In this document: in pieces, positions 62,046 to 64,000 of the stretch
Layout: each line of letters opens with the position of its first letter
Position numbering within the stretch: the first letter of the stretch is position 1
NCBI RefSeq assembly: GCF_003576645.1
Contig: NC_044929.1
Location: 22,338,289-22,402,288, forward strand
Reading direction: 5' to 3'
Source of the DNA: Ipomoea triloba
Taxonomy: Eukaryota > Streptophyta > Magnoliopsida > Solanales > Convolvulaceae
Length of the DNA: 64,000 nt
Made by a program: the position numbers and the translations under genes
The notes under the pieces: generated by a model
Database searches by the model: none
What the model was told of the DNA's origin: nothing
The model's input: only the letters and a program-made list of their open reading frames with translations

Positions 62046-64000
62046 ACGTTTGTTTTAGGGTTTTTATTTCATTTGTCATTTTGGCATTGTTGTTTTGCGG
62101 GTGGGGTATGCCCTGTGTAATTTGTTATTCTTTTGATCGTAATATATTTATCTTTCCTCTAAAAAAGAAAAAAAATATAGCGCTATTTGCTATACAAGTA
62201 TAACCAAATAAAGTTGTGAATTCGTTATTAGTTATGTATACATTTTTTTCTTTGTCTAATCTTTGATATTTTATAATATCTTTTTTGGGGTGTGTGGGTG
62301 TATATATATGGTGCATCTTTGCTCTTTTGTTCCTTGAATGCATGACTGCATGCACCTAAGGAATATATTCCTTAGACAAAATTTACATGATTTTGGGTCA
62401 AGTTTAAATAGTGTTGGATTGAAAATTACGATTATGTAAATTGATCCTTACATGATAATCAGTAATAACATTTTTCTTTTTTTATATTTGATTATCAATC
62501 CCCATATAATTAGTTATAATAATTTAAATAATGAGTTGGTGTTAAGTATTTGTCTAAGTGTGACAACTTTCAAATTAAAACAGCTTAATTATTGTATGAT
62601 AAGGTAGACAGCAATTAGGGTTGTCTAATTATATAATCACTGTGGGAGCTCTTCAGGTGGACTGCAAAAGGCCAAGTAGCTGGCCAAAAAGCAAGAGTGT
62701 TTAACAATTAAAAGTACTTTAAACAAAGATTAAATTCAAAGCATTTAATTAATTTATTTGTGATATAATTAACTGATTCACGATTAATTAATAAATATAA
62801 AGTATACCAGTTTATAATAATATTATGATGGTTATAAATCATGACCATGCACTTTTCGATCACCAAAAAATAATAAGAGGCATCACCATCTATGATTTTT
62901 GGTGTGATTTTTGAGGATAACAAGTTTATATTGAGAAGAGAGAGAAAAAAAAAATCTTTGTGCAAGAACCTTGGTTTTTATCATATTTTTGGGACCCACC
63001 AAAATCTATGATTTTCACGCAGCACTCGCGTGCATTGCAATACAACGCTTAGTTGGACACATGCAGTGCAAGCACCGGTTGGCGCGTCTTATGCTTTTTT
63101 TTTTTCTTCAATTTTCCTCCTCTCCCCTAGTTAATTGGAACCTCAAAAAACCATTACTATTGAGGATGTTCTATTAGTCGGAGAAATTGAAATTTTTGCT
63201 ACTCCCTACTTGCTTCTTGTTTAGTAGATACTAGTGCTCGAGAGAAAAATCCTTTTGCTTAATAACATGCAAATTACATAGGAGGGGTGAGTTTCACTAA
63301 AAAAACATTATTCACAGACTCAATTGAGAGAATAATGACAAGATTCAAACTCATGATTTTCAAGTATAAAAATTATATTCTAATCACACACAATGAGCTT
63401 TTTTGTGCAATAATTATATATTTTAATTTAACACGAGAACAAATAAAAATAAATTCTTTATAATTTTACATATATATTATCCTTGGTGAAAGTAGTTTTA
63501 AATATAAAAGATCTTCAAATTAATATAAATCGAAGTCAGATCAAGAAGATAAGTAGTACAGTACACGACACACATCACGAGAAAGCTCTGGAAATGACAC
63601 CCTAAGCTAGAGGCTATACATACTAGGGTTTCCTTAAGTCTAACTTCTTTTTTTTAATCAAAACCCAATAATTAAGAAAATTTTAAAACCAACAAAAAAT
63701 AAAATAAAAACAAAAAAATTAATCTAAAATATTATATCATAATTAATTAATTAATTATCACTACGCTAAAAGTTATATCTAGTAATAAAGACGTAATTCT
63801 ATTTCTTTATACTTATATATAACAATTGATGCCACGTTTCGATAGAAGATCCAAGTAAGATATTGAACTTGACATCCCAGACTGATGTGCAACACACCTG
63901 GAATGCATGTACAAGAAAATTAATTAATTTATAGCTGAACTTCTAATCTTATTATTTGATGGGAAACTTTTTTACAATTAAAAAAAAAAAAAAAAAAAAA

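Larger units (their letters stand above)
57128..64000. other. 6.9-kb intergenic region without a recognisable gene
   Basis: AT-rich flank downstream of the lipase gene. It holds a 45-bp duplication (57281-57370), an N gap, an AT/GA microsatellite (60486-60513), a repeat-family piece (60580-60690), a possible MITE (61733-62045) and a terminal poly-A run at 63981-64000. Open frames are short and resemble nothing known. Confidence 0.5.

Overview
This is nuclear DNA of a flowering plant: AT-rich, with spliced genes on both strands, plant-only families (11S seed globulin, AP2/ERF, R2R3-MYB, DUF761, U-box/ARM ligase, chloroplast Rho-N protein), and many small transposon derivatives and microsatellites. 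An asterid eudicot, perhaps Convolvulaceae, is my guess from gene and repeat style; nothing here proves the species. Three assembly joins are visible: N runs at 33865-34222 and 59729-60396, and a single N at 12659.

Layout. 1-2579 (-): PUB4-like U-box/armadillo E3 ligase, C-terminus cut by the window edge. 5870-7709 (-): RHON1-like plastid Rho-N protein. 9551-24882: an 11S (legumin-type) globulin cluster, with one gene on the minus strand (9551-11954) and two tandem genes on the plus strand (18624-20957 and 22546-24882). Each has four exons, a signal peptide, the conserved Asn-Gly processing site and a near-identical proximal promoter with RY (CATGCA) motifs. 26035-26583 (+): small DUF761 protein. 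27133-30420 (-): splicing factor SLU7, ten exons. 35571-37925 (-): R2R3-MYB of subgroup 2. 39511-42215 (+): EAF6-type subunit of NuA4 histone acetyltransferase, six exons. 42913-43500 (-): ERF of group IX. 51031-51465 (+): unrecognised 144-residue protein. 53201-57127 (+): class-3 (diacylglycerol-lipase-like) lipase, eight exons. The remainder is intergenic sequence rich in MITEs, SINE-like copies and tandem repeats.

The genes do not form a pathway. Housekeeping genes (SLU7, EAF6, RHON1) and regulators (MYB, ERF, PUB4) flank a locally amplified seed-storage cluster.

The points most worth a second look are: (1) two of the three globulin genes lack a GT at intron 1 and keep frame only if a GA-AG intron is spliced; (2) the partial globulin copy at 12660-13896 is base-for-base like 11422-12658 as far as I compared and starts right after a lone N, so it is probably an unmerged contig overlap rather than a real duplication; (3) two long palindromic elements, each with 9-bp target duplications, lie one inside the other at 16973-17867; (4) a hAT-type element with 8-bp target duplications sits inside a MITE arm at 14280-15588; (5) one hAT-like family occupies intron 3 of all three globulin genes and intron 7 of the lipase gene.
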